A stretch of 64,000 nt of DNA from Steromphala cineraria (taxonomy: Eukaryota; Mollusca; Gastropoda; Trochida; Trochidae). Location: the NCBI GenBank assembly GCA_916613615.1, contig OU744731.1:19190328-19254327 (forward strand), in the 5' to 3' direction. The first letter of the stretch is position 1; every line of letters starts with the position of its first letter. This document shows, piece by piece, positions 12,556 through 26,975 of this stretch. The position numbers and the translations under genes are program-made. The notes under the pieces were generated by a model. That model ran no database searches. It worked only from the letters and a program-made list of their open reading frames with translations, and was not told where the DNA came from.

Positions 12556-15500
12556 AGCCCTTTCTATTAGATGATAATTTTTGTGACCACCAGCAAAACA
12601 CATCGTGAAATGATAATGATCACATATCTACTAGTCATGAATGGAAGAAGTCCCACTCTACTATTGTGTGTGGAACTAACGTGTTTCTTGTTTTTAGCAT
12701 ACTATACGCAGTAATGGGTCACATTTGTTAAAGGGCATTATTGATGAATGTACCTGAAGATGCCAACGAAGTATATATATTTGATTATAGATGTAAGTTA
12801 CTGTAAGGAACGTCTAACTCAGTGAAATTAAATACATTGTTGTTTGAAACTATACTAGTAGGTTAAGGCCTTTTTGTCTTTGTAACGCTATTTTAAGGGA
12901 TACATGTCCCTGTGGTTTGAAGCATTGTTCAGAGACGGTTTGTTAGAACCATATAAAACAACTAATACATTACGTACAGCGACACACTTTAAAGAATGTC
13001 TGATTAAAAGAGGAAATGTGATTCCTCGATCATTAATCTCTTGTGGTTGACTGTCAATTGTGTGAGTGTGTCCTTTAGATTTCCCTTCATGTATTGTAAT
13101 TTGAAAAAAGTCAGTTTAATATCATAAAGATAAATCAATAAATCATTACTTTTAAACTGGTGCTTGATATAATTGAGGATTCAGGAACCTAAAATACTTG
13201 AGAGGGAATGAAGTGACAAATGCTCAGGAGAAGTCCATGGACTTTGTTGAAAGGCAATTTTATACGTCATTTGGGCCCAATTGTAACGAGATGTTTTGAT
13301 GTACAGAACAAATGTTCACCATCTGAGCAAACAGCAGATACACGCAGATGGAACACTGCTCTGGGGCTAGTTTTGTATGTTGGAAGTGATTGATGAGTGG
13401 TAAATTAACTTTTTAAATCCTAACTTCTAAAAAAGTGAACAACTAGATCACTGTCAGAGCAGAGCAGGAGAAAACAAATTGTTCCTTGTATTGCTTTTTT
13501 CTAATGTTGAAGAATTGTATGAAAAGGTACTATCCTTTCTAAACTTAAAATTACCCCTTTGATGTTGTAATTTGCGCAGTCTTGACAATGGTCTTTAGGT
13601 ATTAAGTTCAACAGGCTAGAGTAACATACATACAGATCAGACTGCCCCTTGTATCGTAAACTGAATCACAAGTGCAACTCCAGAATACACTCGCACAGTT
13701 TCTATCCTCATGCAACACAAAGTTTCTTTTGTTCGGCAACTCATATAAAAACAAAGGAATTGTTCAGTTAATGTGAAAACTCTTTAATAAAAATATTTAT
13801 AAAACGGAATTGAAGCAAAAGGCATTCTAGACACGCGTTCGGTTCATGTGCACTTATAAAACGGGGCGTTTTGCGTCAACTATACAATTCATTGAAATGC
13901 GCCTCCATACCATTATAATTACTGACCCTAAATATTGCGGGAAACCATTGATGTTTGTCATTTAATCCAAACACATGTACGGCGGTCCGTAGTATGAAGT
14001 AAAAACCTACCCTCGTCAGAAAGATGAACTCTCCTCCAAGATGCATTGTTTCCAATGAACACGCATATTACACCAACAAGTCGTGCTGTTTATGAGCTTG
14101 AGACAATCTGGTATGCCTGTATTCTGCCGTTTTCTGTCGATTACAAACAGTCTTGCAAACGTGTGTAAATTCAACTTAACGTAATGTAATGTAAATGCAA
14201 TCAGGAAAAACCTTCTCTTCAGTATATTGACGGTAAGGCAATCCACGTGTGTCGTGCATGAAACACGTGCATCATGGGTCACCAAAACAATGTAAAAAGT
14301 TTGATTTGACAATGTTTGAATCCAGGAAATTGAAAATAATCAATAAGTTTTATATATATAAGGATACTCCCTCTATTATGAACTAGGCTATAAATGCAGC
14401 ACTATATCTTAAATTCTTCATGTTGTCATTTGCAGTAACCAACTCTCAATTAACTACTAGTTGTGTAGGATAAAGATTTTCGTAAATACACACACTCTTG
14501 CCAATAAAATCAACCTGAACACTTGAACACATGTTCAGTATCAGTAAATTGATCAAGCTATTAAATTTCTAATGATATTGTTCCTACAATGACTTGTGCT
14601 AGATTTATCAAAATGTCTCCTTAATGTCAATCACTAACAACTTGTAAAATGTATTACCAATATTTGCTTTTGTACATGGACCGATTGCCTTCAAAAGCAA
14701 AATAACCTTTCTTTCAAATTTAGATAACTTATCATAAAATCAACAATTTGAAAACCTTCAATAAATCTAGCCTTTGATATTTTACGGATATGCTCCCTTC
14801 TGGTTGAAGATGGTCATGTGACCGCGATACATTACAGAGAACCCTAAGTTGGAGGTTATTTAAATAAAGTCAACATTACTGCGTCGACACAAATATTCAT
14901 GGACGAAAAAAGACCATGTGAACGTAAATACTATTTCAACAAGGTAGCATTGAGCAGTGGTCAATCCACCATAACACATTGTTTTCATTGAAACTGTTTA
15001 GGTAAGATTTGTTATTTATCTTTGATTTTAAAATTGATTGAAATAATCTATTGGAGATAGACATATTTAAAATCTTTTCTCGCACTCACGTCACTAATAT
15101 AGGTCGAGCTCAGGGCCTGATACACAGAGGTCAAACCAGTAGTTATTTGCATTTGATTTTGGATAAATTTTTGTTTCAAGTTTCGTTTTGAAATATGAAT
15201 TCCCTTATTTTCTTAGAAACATTATTTGCATGTTCGAATTTACTTATATCAACTATGTTAATACCTCTAGTTGTTTTGTATGAATATAATTTGGTTTATT
15301 GGAATTTGTTTTTTATTGTTAACAATTTATTAAAAAAATTCAAATCTCATATAAGGTCAATTGTATACATACTAATATAAACTTCATCAGTCTTATTCAT
15401 GTGGCCTACGATAAAACTAAGGGATTTACAGGTCATTTCCAGATGACTTACAACAATCATTCAAATCCCGGTTAAAAAGTACCAATGTGATGCGGCTCTG

Positions 15501-15704
15501 TCGAATAAAAGATATATAAAGAGATAAATGCACGTAGCTGTATCACTATCAAATATGTTAGTAACATTATTTGATTTATTCAGAAGGATATTGGATGAAA
15601 AGGCAACAAGCTTGATAAGAGTTGCCAGGGAGAGATTTCGAAACACATACTTAATTAATAAAAAGAGATTAATAACACAAGGCTGCAAAGCTCGACACAT
15701 CTAA
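12556..15704. other. Non-coding stretch with a weak match to the mosaic repeat
   Basis: No gene supported. At about 12,655-12,730 the sequence (CTACTATTG...GTTTCTTGTTTTTAGCATAC...GCAGTAATG) resembles 15,785-15,850 and its inverted partner near 26,850, so this is probably an old fragment of the repeat family that fills 15.7-43.9 kb. Open frames at 14,016-14,312 and 15,195-15,380 have no recognisable content. Confidence 0.45.
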
Positions 15705-18700
15705 CGACGATCCTCGAATAAATCCTTACCATTGATTAATTTAAACATTAATAGAAGCCTGCTACAAGTCATCAACGCTTTACTACTGTTTGTGTGAGCT
15801 TAGAACTAATTAGTTTCTTGTTTTTAACATGCAATGCGCAGTAATGTATCACTTTTGATTAAACAAGAGGCTGTAAAATAGATAGGAGAAACACTTTTGA
15901 TTGATGCACTGGCTGTAAAGAAGATAGTGGTATAAATGATTTACCCGAAAGTACCCATGAAATAAATTCCCTTCCACATACCTATCTAGCATGTGAAATC
16001 TGTTCGCGTTCTTATTTGAGTGGTTTTAATGAGCTCGAATGTTTTTATCTTTAGATGTAACCAAGTGAGTTAAATGGTTATTTTTAGGATATACGATGTA
16101 ATAAACCTTAAATTTGGTAAAGGACCTTACAAACACCATCAGCATATAACAATAGATACTTGCTTTTAACTGTAACAATGCTCTTTTTGTTATAGTCTTT
16201 TTTGTACCCCTTTACTCTCCAGTATCTGTCATCTTTGTGTATCAACATATTTATGTTCACTATTGTAAATACCAAGCAGAGGGTGTTCTTATTTGGTCAA
16301 CTTGTTCTTTGTGAATAAAATGTGTTTAAACAAACAATATTATTCCCGAATATTTGCTATCAATTATTTATTCATCACTCTATGTGACTTAATCACTCAA
16401 GTATGATTTTTGTGAATTCCATAGTGCAATATTCATAGAGAGAAATGCATATGCCACTTTATTTACATAACCTTAAACCATAGCTGTGATACCTGAGTGT
16501 TAGTTTTTCAGTTTCGCACTTGGACAGTGATGGAGTCAGTCACTTTACTGATTAATACTAGGAAACTAATTTATCTTCTCCATGACAGCTCATTGATCAT
16601 GCATAACGATAAAAGCAGTTCACTGACTATGTTTGGTGATCTCTACAACTAAATGTGTCCCAAGAGTACGATTGTTGGTTAAAAGGCTTCATTCACTACA
16701 GATTGAATGTTTTAATAATGTTATAATGTTGTCAACGATACAGCTACCAAAAACTTTCTTGACTCATATAAAAAAATTATTTAAAAAAAAGCATTGGTTA
16801 AGTTCTTATATAATAATGATTAGATAACCTCATTTTCATTTTTTCAAATTATTTGTAAAGAATAGCTTTTTGTATAAAAGCTGAAAAGAATTGATTTCTT
16901 TTACCATTTGACTGGTGTAAAAGCTTCCTTCTAGGACATCATCGTTATATGATTGGCAACAGTTAAGGCATTGTTGTTTTCGATTTAAACAACATTGAAA
17001 GACGTTATACTCAAGTGAGAGTTAGCATAAAGCATGTGATAACCACAAATATGAACACGTTATTTCGAATTGTTTATATTTTCGTAAAAATATGTTATCA
17101 TTATGTCAAAATTGAACGCGTTGGATTGAAACTGTACAATTAAACTTTGAAGTTGTACGTCATTTCAACGTACATAGGGACACCACATCTTTGCTTTTTA
17201 GTCCTCTATATCAGTTCAACCCAAGTGAATCTATGAAGTTTGCGTCCAAGAACCATTTCGTTTAGGGTCATTCAGTTGTGTAACAAACACAGCCACGGAG
17301 AGACTACACAGTATATTGCTCTTTTGTTTTTTTAAGTTGTATTTCCGACCAAGTCACTAGTTATGTGTTGTTAGGCTTTTAATTGTCCTCCAACAGTCAG
17401 GGTTTTTCTGAAATTGAAATCTTGAACCTTAGAAACTTTGTCTGTTTCAGTATTAATTTCTTTTTGCAATGGCGAGAAGCTTTATTCTATTCGTCATGTT
17501 AACATATATTTGTTTATGTTGTACATTGATTCCGAAAAATCTAAGGGAACATTGTATGTGACCATCAAAGTTGAGTCTCGTCAACTTGTTTTGTTACAGT
17601 TGGTGTCAATATGAGCTGTTAATGGATCTGTATTATACCGTGAGAATAGTCTATTTGTGAATCAAACTATCTCGCTGTGATGAGTGAGGTGCCAGGAAGG
17701 AATAAGAATACCCAAAGGTCCAGCTCAGTTGGTGTTGCTGACGTAATTAACAAAGAATAACTGATAAGTTATTGCTTTAACGTATGATTTGGAAGGGTAA
17801 TCATGGTCTACTGTCTGAATGGGTGTGTTATATAGCGTCATGGTTTTGTCACATTATAATAATTTTAGGAATGGAAATCCCATTTCACTAAGCACTCAAG
17901 TGTATTTCTCTCAGATAACACGTGATAGTTCTTCAACAATTGCCTGGTGTACATTATATGTTGTTTGCGGTATAGTATCGCCAGGAAATCACAATGTGTA
18001 ATGAGAATTTTGAATCAATCTAAACACATTCCTTCACAAACTTATTAAAAAAGCATTTCCTGGCATACTGATAAAACATGTTGTTAAGAGAGTGAGAGAT
18101 GTAAGCAATTCATTATTGATAAAGCAGTGCGTCACAGACAATGCTTAGTTAACTTGCATATGGTAACGATGTATATAATATCTTATGAGATAAGAAATAT
18201 GTGATATTTTATATCAAATGTATCAAACAAATGACCTGTTACAATATTCGATAAAAAAAAGATTTCAGGTTTAGTTCCGGAGAAACGGCAAAACCATGAA
18301 TTACTAAACTATTTTGTGAAGTGAAAATGTTTATAACAAAATAGCAATAAAAAATCTATAGTTCTAAACTGTCAACTGCCATGAAGCATCCTTATTTGGC
18401 AATATTCAGAAACTGCAAATCAGTTATTTCACTGAGAAAATGTAAGACAAACAAATATTTATTTGTTTTCCTGTTACTAAAACATGCTTTTAATGAAAAG
18501 TCTTAAATTTGTTGTGTCTGTTTCATTTTATGCGTCATCATTTATCATTCATTTATACATTTATCACGTGTTTTCCTCTCACCTGACCTTTAAATAGCTG
18601 AAACGCGTACCATAGGGTTCATGTATCTCAATAGATTGTGCTACATAATGGGCACTGCAAATCGACCCGTCTGGCTTTGTGTTTATATTTCCAGCAAACT

Positions 18701-20130
18701 TTCCTAATCAAAACGAAATAGGATTGTTGAAATCATATTTTACACATTATAGTTAGTTTGCTGAAAGTGACTCCCAACATATATCAAGCACTGCATTGAC
18801 TTAACAGGAAAGATTGTGGAATAATTACCCTCAAGAGCATCATGTATTGAATGTGTCCTTCAATTACACTTAACTGCCTGATTACGAAGAGAAATTGAAT
18901 GCAATCCGACGTGGGCTAGATACGATTCAACTATTTTCAATAGTTATGTTTCATTTCTTTGCAAAGAGTTTACTTACAATTATTCATCAACATAAACGAT
19001 CTTTAGAGAGCTTTACAAATGTATCGCTTTTGAACTGCTGGTTGATGTACAAACCGAAGGTTAAATGAACTATGGAAACACAATGATAAAACTGGCGAGA
19101 ATAATATTCTCTTATCTGTTAGAAACATATTGTGCTTTTATTACTTTGTGATGTTTACTCTCTGACATTAAACAGGCACTGTTCCTATCAGACAATGTGG
19201 CACCGTTGTTTAAACACATATCACAACGTTCTTATCAGCTGTACATTCATAGCTACATCAAACTACAAAAAGTAGACAAATTTCTCACTTGAGTACTGTC
19301 TATGAAGGAAACATTTTTATTATAGCTGCACATTCAATATTGTTGTTTTACACCAAAAGGCACATATATCATCGATTACTAGATGTACATGTTTTTCAAG
19401 GGTAAACAAAATGTGAGCGGTTTGTATTTTTAATATTTTGTGAATAAGGTATTCTTCCTGCTGAGCATAAAGCTTTTTTGTTGTACTTCACTTTTCACTT
19501 CTATCTGCGTTTTTTTAAAGTGACGTTATTTGTTCTAACGTTATTTAAACACTATAATGAGAAATATCTTGTCTAAGCAGCAGTGGACTAAATACTGCAA
19601 CAGAAATCAGCATGTCATTGTGTACTTGTAATGACTCGAGTTATTGGAGAGAACTTGACCTCTTGAATAACGTAGAAACTCTTGATGCACATCGATTGTC
19701 CACATTAGGTTAATGGCGTTGTCATTTAACATTTGATGTGATTATTATTATATCAGTCTAATCGCATTTTGGATTATGGAAAAGGACATAGGGTGCTCCT
19801 CATGATAGTGTGTTGATCTTCATCATGAATGTTGCAATCCTTCGATATATACTCATGGTGAAAATGGTTGTCCCCAACTCCCCCCCCCCCCCCCCCCTCT
19901 CATATTGCACCTTACAATATGGCTTTGAACTGTATTTTTGAGATGATTTTTGTCAAAGCATGTTATTGTCATTTTAATAAATACATCATCATCAGATGAA
20001 ATAGACCAAATAGGTTTTCTGAAGTTCTGATATGAGAAAAATGTCCCTACCATCCTGTGAAGAGGGACAACATTTTCTTATGTTTTGATTATACATGCTT
20101 TTATCATAATGCAAAGTATTTTCTTTCCGA
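15705..20130 (+). repeat. Left arm of a large inverted repeat
   Basis: This segment is matched in reverse complement by about 22,095-26,975. Anchor matches, left versus right: 15,785-15,850 with 26,840-26,900; the GTGATGGAGTCAGTCAC block at 16,530 with 26,335; GAAACACTTTTGATT at 15,890 with 26,780; 17,160-17,300 with 25,800-25,930; 17,690-17,720 (GAGGTGCCAGGAAGGAA) with 25,345; 18,590-18,700 with 24,480-24,560; 19,265-19,320 with 23,880-23,945; 19,780-19,880 with 23,285-23,375; 19,905-20,130 with 22,095-22,315. By eye the arms are roughly 75-85% identical with indels. There is no coding signal in the arm. Confidence 0.85.
19880..19897 (+). repeat. Poly-C tract (18 C)
   Basis: Lies at the point of the left arm that corresponds to the Tc1-like fossil in the right arm (22,316-23,284). 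Confidence 0.9.
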
Positions 20131-22094
20131 TAAGAGTGTGTGTCTTTTAAAAAACAGTACTGTCTATCAAGCAAGATGTTAAAAAAAGAAAACTGTTTTT
20201 GTTATCTTTAAGGTGAAAATACTTGTAAAAACAAAACATTTGAAAGTGACCGCAAATTCTTCATCTTCTTTATCTTCATCTAAATTTTCAGGTTGAAGTC
20301 AATTAATAGGATGGAAGATTTTTCCAAAGTATCAGCATATTTCAGTTATTATCAGGCAAAGTGTAAAAGTGTTTATCATTAAAGAATTATTTTTAAGTTG
20401 AGTAGAAGAATATATGCTAAGGTGGATAATACAATAAAAAATCATTACATGTTACTGGTTTCAAAGAAACGCCACAATAATCAATGTTGTTAGAAAGACT
20501 TTGTCTATCCATCCTCATTATGTTAATAAGTGTTCCTTAAGATATCAGATTAAGCTCCAAATACATTTGAAAGCTGATGCTGAACAATGTACCTTAAAAT
20601 TTATGAAAGAAAAAATCAAGGATTTTTATTTAACATTTTTTATTTGTTTTACATCAAGAAGCTGCATATTTTGTGAAAGATTCCAGAGACACAACCCAGA
20701 CAAGAAGGTTATGTAGAGTGCTGTCACAGGTTGTTTGATGTTTTAAACATCCTCTAAATCTGTTGTGCGTTATTTATTCATGTCTTTATCAATGCTAGTG
20801 ATATTCAGTACAACACTTCTTCACGATGGAGTCGTCAAGACTGAAAAAAAGTAAACACAAAGGCGGAAAAGGAAGTGAATATGATTACATTGATTGATCA
20901 TGAAACAAATATTTATAATACAAAACAGAGAAATGTGTGATTTGTTAGTATATGTAAATAGTCATCCACAAGTGGGATTGTGAGAGACTATATTAAAAAT
21001 ATACATATGTATCAAGTAAACACCATATAAACCATCAATGTCATAAAATATAAAAAGGTCATTTATACGAAAGTAACAATTATCAGTATAATGCACGTAT
21101 TGACATACCGAATTTTGATATTGGATTGAATGGGATGAATAGACAGATGAGATGAAGAACAATCCACATTCATGTAGTTCAAATCAATTAATTATTAAAA
21201 CTGGTGTACCTTACAACACTGTTCTATTTGCTGAATGAGATTGGTTTCAAAAGTACACATTCTAAATAAATTATTGATGATGTGGATCATTGAGCTATGG
21301 GTAAGTGCGTACTCGTGAATGTCGTCTGAACAACAAGTTATCATTTAACGATTCAGTTACAACATTCAATATTTAACAAAAATGCCAGATATTGTATAAA
21401 ATGATAATCAAATTCAAGGAATTTTCTACAATAGGCTACTGTTTGAATCAGTAATAGTAACTATGTTGACAGAAATAACTGAGGTTCTTTAAAGTTGACT
21501 TGATTGATACTATATGTGATATAGGTTGTGGCAAATTATTTTAGATTACATGCTTGACAGGAATTTATCACATCTACAAATATCTACATAGAGAAGATAG
21601 AACTGCTATTAAACCTTAAACACATCAGGGATTATTCTCTCCCCACAACGTCATGAACTGTCGATCGAGCCTCTCACCTTACTAGAACAAATCTGTGGGT
21701 TCCTGAAGTATCCTTTGGCGGAATTGATTTCTTTAAGCAAATGACAACGCTTCTCTCATGGAAAGGGTGGTTCATATCACAATGCCTTTGCCAATTTATT
21801 CAGTCGCCAAAATACATGCTGAACATAATCACTGATTTCTTGATCAACAAAAAAAGCCAGTGAAGTAGACACAAGTCGTCCACATTAAACATATGATGTT
21901 CCTGTATGTTGATCAAGCATCTGTTCCAGTTAGCCGGGTTTGTTGGGTAGAATTGGAGATGCCTGATTGGAACCAATCATAGATACTGTTCTAAAATCAT
22001 CATTTTGGCTACTGTATCATGGCAAAGGCACTGTACTGTAATATAAACCATCCTTTCCAAAAAATACCCTTTTAACATATTGCATATGTTGTTA
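20131..22094. other. Spacer of the large inverted repeat
   Basis: Non-paired centre of about 2 kb. At 20,685-20,735 it holds a copy of the AGACACAACCCAGACA...GTAGAGTGCTGTCACAGG box that recurs at 32.3, 32.7 and 42.7 kb (weaker near 39.0 kb). At 21,635-22,075 it holds a MITE copy. No gene seen. Confidence 0.6.
21635..22075. mobile_element. Diverged MITE copy, same family as 35,823-36,164
   Basis: Begins TTCTCTCCCCACAACG and has AAAGGGTGGTTCATATCACA near 21,763, as in the 35.8-kb copy. Segments at about 21,758-21,815 (GGAAAGGGTGGTTC...CGCCAAAAT) and 22,015-22,075 (ATTTTGGCTACTG...CCATCCTTTCC) are inverted copies, so the element folds back. The boundaries are approximate. Confidence 0.55.
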
Positions 22095-25000
22095 TTGGAA
22101 AGAAAAGTCTTCACATTATTATGAAAGCATGAATAATGAAAACATCAAGAAATATGATCCTGCACAGGATGGTAGGGTTATCAGAACCTCAAAAAACTTA
22201 TTTGGCCTGTTTCATCTATGATGATGTATTTAGTAAAATGACAAAAATATGGTTTGAAAATAATCATCTCAGAATACAGTTCATAACCATATTTCAAGGT
22301 GCAATAATACGTAGAACATTTTAGAAATTTGCCTGCTTATGACCATAGAGATTGACCGTTACAGGAAAGACAAGTTGTTACACATGTTGCAAATGGGGAC
22401 CATAGAAAAATGTTATGGCTCATGAGAGATACACTAGGACATTAAGTGTTTTGTTCAGTGATTAACTGAATTAATCTTAACTCTTCTGACGTCTTGCAGG
22501 GCCATGTTCCAAATTCGACAGATTTGTGATAAGGGATCAATCTTACTCAGTTCTTTGTTCAATCTGTCCCAAATGTGCTCTATCGTGTTCATGTTGGGGC
22601 TTTTGTTAGACCATAGAAAAGCCCGCTAGAACAGTAGGTTGTCGATAGACCTTGCGCTGTGGGCTTGCCCTGTAGCATAAAGGTACTGCATCAACACGGC
22701 AAACATGTGGCAGTAACGTTTGCTCCAAATTGTGGCAGTATGTTCGTTGATTGATGATATCCTGCATCAACAAGAGATTAGAGTTTTATCATTGTAATGG
22801 ATGTCACCCAACACAAGCACTTGTCCCCCTCAATCAGCAACAACTCACTCTACACTGTCGTCCCTGATGCTCTCCCCTTTTAGTCTGTGATCACACCCGC
22901 CCATCAACTCGATAAAGCAGGATAAGACATACATCAGTAAGTCTTCTCGGTCGTTAACCACGTTTTAAAAGCTTTCCCCTGACAGCCGAATGTTTATCAG
23001 CTGGTACCAACTAGTCTAATAATAATCTATTGAATGCTTCTCATACTAACAAGCATCTGTCGGGCAATGACGTCAATTGGTGCCCCTGCAAGTGCCATAA
23101 TCATGATTTGGTGACGGATCTGTTATGTAGTCAGTCTCGGCATCATCAAAAGTATTCAGTGTTGGCAACTGAGTATGGTATGCCAAAGTATAACATTGTC
23201 TGTCGACGCTTTCTACAACATCACACGGGTTTTACGGATGAAAACCCCAAATGAGCGAGTCAAAGATGTCTTATAATTTGGGTCCTAGGAAGGGACAATC
23301 ATTTTTACCATGATTAAATATTGAATGATTGCAAAAATCAGATGATAATAAACACACTATCATGAGGAGTTCTTTTGCTTATTAGAATGAAAGCCCATTG
23401 CCATTATCCAATACGTGATTTAACATATATAATCACATAATAATCATATCAGATGTTAGATAATACCGCCTTTGCCCTAATCTAGACAAAAGATGCTCTA
23501 ACACAGAGTTACTAGGCTACTCAAGAGGTCAAGTTCTCTCCAACAACCCGAGTCATTACTAATTCACCCTGACATGTTCATTTCCATTGCAGTATTTAGT
23601 CCCTGCTGTTTAGAGAACCGTTTTCTCAATATAGTATATAAATAACCTTATAACAAATAATGTCACTTAAAAAAAGGATTTGACTAAGAAGATAGAAGTG
23701 CAAAGTGAATTACAGAAAGTGAGTGTTATACTCTACAGGAAGAATAACTTATTCACAAAATATTAAAAATACAAACCACTCAAATTCTGTTTGCGTTTGA
23801 AAACCATTGTTCATTTGGTAATCCATTATACATGTGCCTCTTGATATCAACAAACAATATTGAATGTGCAGCTAGCACATAAATGTTTCCTTCATATGAA
23901 GACTTCAAGTGAGATATTTGTCTACATTTTTGTAGTTTGATGTAGTTATGAATGTGCAGATGATTGAAACCTTGTGATATGTGTTTACGCCACGGCGGCA
24001 CATTGTCTGGAAGGAGACGTGCATGTTTAATGTCACACCACAAAGTAATATAAGGACAATATGTTTCTGACAGATAGGCGAATAACATTTGCGCCAGTTT
24101 TACATTATGTTTACGAATAACATTTTACATTCGTTTTGTACATTATCCAGCAGTTCCAAAGCAATAAATTTGTAAAGCTCTTGATCGGTTGAAGTGAATG
24201 AATAATGTTAAGTAAACTCTAAGCAATAAAATGAAACATAACTAATACAAATAGATTTAGCGAATCTAGCCCACATCAGGTTGCATTGAATTTACCTTCT
24301 TAATTAGGCATTTTCTGTTTAACTGAAGGTTACATTCAATATATGATGCTCTCGACGGTAATTATTCAAAAGCTTTATCTGATATAAATAAATAAATACA
24401 GGGGTTACAATTTGTTGAGTATCACTCTCAACACACTAACTGTTAATGTGTTCTAAAATGTGATTTCAACTAATGCTGGAAGCATAAACACAAAGCCAGA
24501 CAAGTAGATTTGCATTGGCCATTAGTTAGCACAATCTATGAACCTCATAGTACGTGTTTCAGTGTTTGTCCTGCATGTTCAAATTGAAATAATAGTTACA
24601 CATGTGATTATATCTATAAAGATATTTGTCAACTTTCCAACATGTTTTTATGATAAACGAGAGAGAAACTCCCAGTTGACAGATATAATATGCATAAAAA
24701 AAATTAAGCACATATTTAAAAATAAGAATGCTGCACGTCATTTAGGATATAAGATAATTAAGAATCATTATTTTTGATTGCTATTTTGTTATGAATACTT
24801 TTAGTTAACTAAGTAATGCAGAAATTCAGGGTTTTCTGTTTCTAAGAAAAACCTAAACTCTTCTTTTATCGGTTAGTGTTACAGATCATGTGTATTTTTT
24901 TCAGAGACAAAATTTCATACATATCACAGCTCTTAATAAATATTGTAACTATATGCATTCAACTAAGCATTCAACTAAGCATGTTGTATCAGTATGCCAA

Positions 25001-26975
25001 GAAATGTTTTTATTTCTATTAGATTTGTGGAGCAATGTGTTTAGATTGATATAAGATGTTCATGACACATAAGGATTTTCTGGCGGTAATATACCGCAGA
25101 TGCGAAAATTATAATATCTTGCAGAACTACCACTTTCTTTTTAGAGAAATGCACATGACAGGTCAATTCTGAAAATAACACACCATGACGCTATATAACA
25201 CATTCATGCAGACAGTAGATGCATCTAGACCATGATAACCCTACCACATCATGCGTAAATGTATTAACGTTTCAGTTATTCTTTGTTCATTGCGTCAGCA
25301 ACACCAACTGAGCTGAACCTTTGGGTATTCTTGTTCCTTCTTGGCACCTCACTTATCTCACTGAGATATTTTGATTCACAAAAAGACTATTCCCACGGTA
25401 TAACACAGAGTCAATAACAAGCTTATATTGACACCAATTGTAACAAAACAAGTTGAAGAGACTCACAAATAAATCAGTTGTTTTGACAACTTTCAGGGTC
25501 ACATACAATCTTTCTTTTACATTTTTTACAATCATTGTAAAACATAACACTTGCTACATAATATGTTTGACGAATAGAATAAAGCTTCTCTCCATTGCAA
25601 AAAGTAATAAATACTGAAACAGACAAAGTTTCTAAGGTTCATGTTCTTGATTTCAGAACAACCCTGAAGGTAAGAGACAACTGAGAGCCTCACAACACAT
25701 AACAGCTGACTTGGTCGAAAATAAAACATAGAAAAAACGTTTCCATTTAGTTAGGTCTACATTCTTTTTCTCAAAAGAGTTGTGTTGTTTCCATTGCTGT
25801 AAAAAGTTTGTGACACAACTGAATGACCAAAAACGAAGTGATTTTTAAAAGCACACATCTTAGGCTCACAAGGGTTAAGTTGATATAGAGGACTCAAAAC
25901 AAAAGATGTGGGGCCCTTATGTACGTTTAAATGTCGGACAACCTTAGAATGTAACTTTACAGTTTCCCTCCAACATATGAAAAAATAAACAAATCGAAAT
26001 AATGTGTGCATGTTTGTGGTTGTTAAATGCTCTTCTCTCTTTTTTTTAATACACAAGATATTTTTAAAGAAATATTTTGAAAAAAGAAAATGGGGGTATC
26101 TATTGAGTATAATATGAGAAAGTATCCAATGCTATATGATCAGCTAGATCTTGCACAACATTTTAACAGTTATTAGAACTTTCAATCAGTAATGAATGAA
26201 CCCTTTTAACAAACAATCATACTCTTGTAGAGATCACCAAACATAGTCAGTGAACTGCATTTATTGTTATGCATGATCAATGAGCCGTCATGGAGAATCA
26301 AAATTCGTTTCCTAGTTTTAATCAGTAAAGTGACTGACTCCATCACTGTCCAAGTGCGAAACCGCAAAACTAACACTCATGTATCACAGCTATGGTTTAA
26401 GGTTATGTAAATAAAGTAGCATATGCATTTCTCTCTTGGAATATTGCACTATGGAACACACAAAAATCATACATTTGGGGTCTAGTCACAGTGTGATAAA
26501 TGAATAACTGATAGGAAATATTCGGGAACTGTTGAGACTTTGTTTATTTGCTGAAGGTGTTGTTGATGAGGTCATTTACTAAATGTGATGTTAATTAAAT
26601 CCTAATAAAAACCAACTATATAACACACTTGAAATAACAACATTCGAGTTCATTAAACCACTCTAATGCGAAAGCAAACAGTTTTTACATGCTTGATAGG
26701 TAAAATTGGAATGTAATTTATTTCAAGGGTACTTTCGGGTAAATAATTTATACCACTATCTTCTTTACAGCAAGTGCATTAATCAAAAGTGTTTCTGCTA
26801 TCTATTTGACAGCCCCTTGTTTGATCAAAAGCGATACATTACTGCGCATTGCATGTTAAAACAAGAAACTCATTAGTTCTAAGCTCACACAAACAGTAGT
26901 AGAGCGCTGATGATTATAAGCCTGCTACTGTGAATACTTTAAAAGATTGTTGGTAAGGATTAAGTCAAGGATCAT
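22095..26975 (-). repeat. Right arm of a large inverted repeat
   Basis: Reverse complement of 15,705-20,130, interrupted by about 970 bp (22,316-23,284) that contains a Tc1-like transposase fossil. The outer end is near 26,940-26,975 (GGTAAGGATTAAGTCAAGGATC), matching GATCCTCGAATAAATCCTTACC at about 15,710. Open frames such as 23,780-24,088 and 25,757-26,056 have no recognisable domain and lie in repeat sequence. Confidence 0.85.
22316..23284 (-). pseudogene. Tc1-like (Tc1/mariner) transposase fossil
   Basis: The minus strand at 22,604-22,480 reads, without a stop, KSPNMNTIEHIWDRLNKELS...NMALQDVRR. This is the C-terminal catalytic block of Tc1-family DDE transposases, with the third acidic residue in the IEHIWD motif. 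Upstream on the same strand there are remains of the other blocks, broken by stops and frameshifts: an LLPHV-like segment and a GKPTAQG segment where the second catalytic block should lie (near 22,680), a YRVDGRV block (near 22,900), and an N-terminal helix-turn-helix-like ALAGAPIDVIARQMLV segment (near 23,080). The fossil is present only in the right arm of the inverted repeat, so it inserted after the arms formed or was lost from the left arm. Terminal repeats were not identified. Confidence 0.8.
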
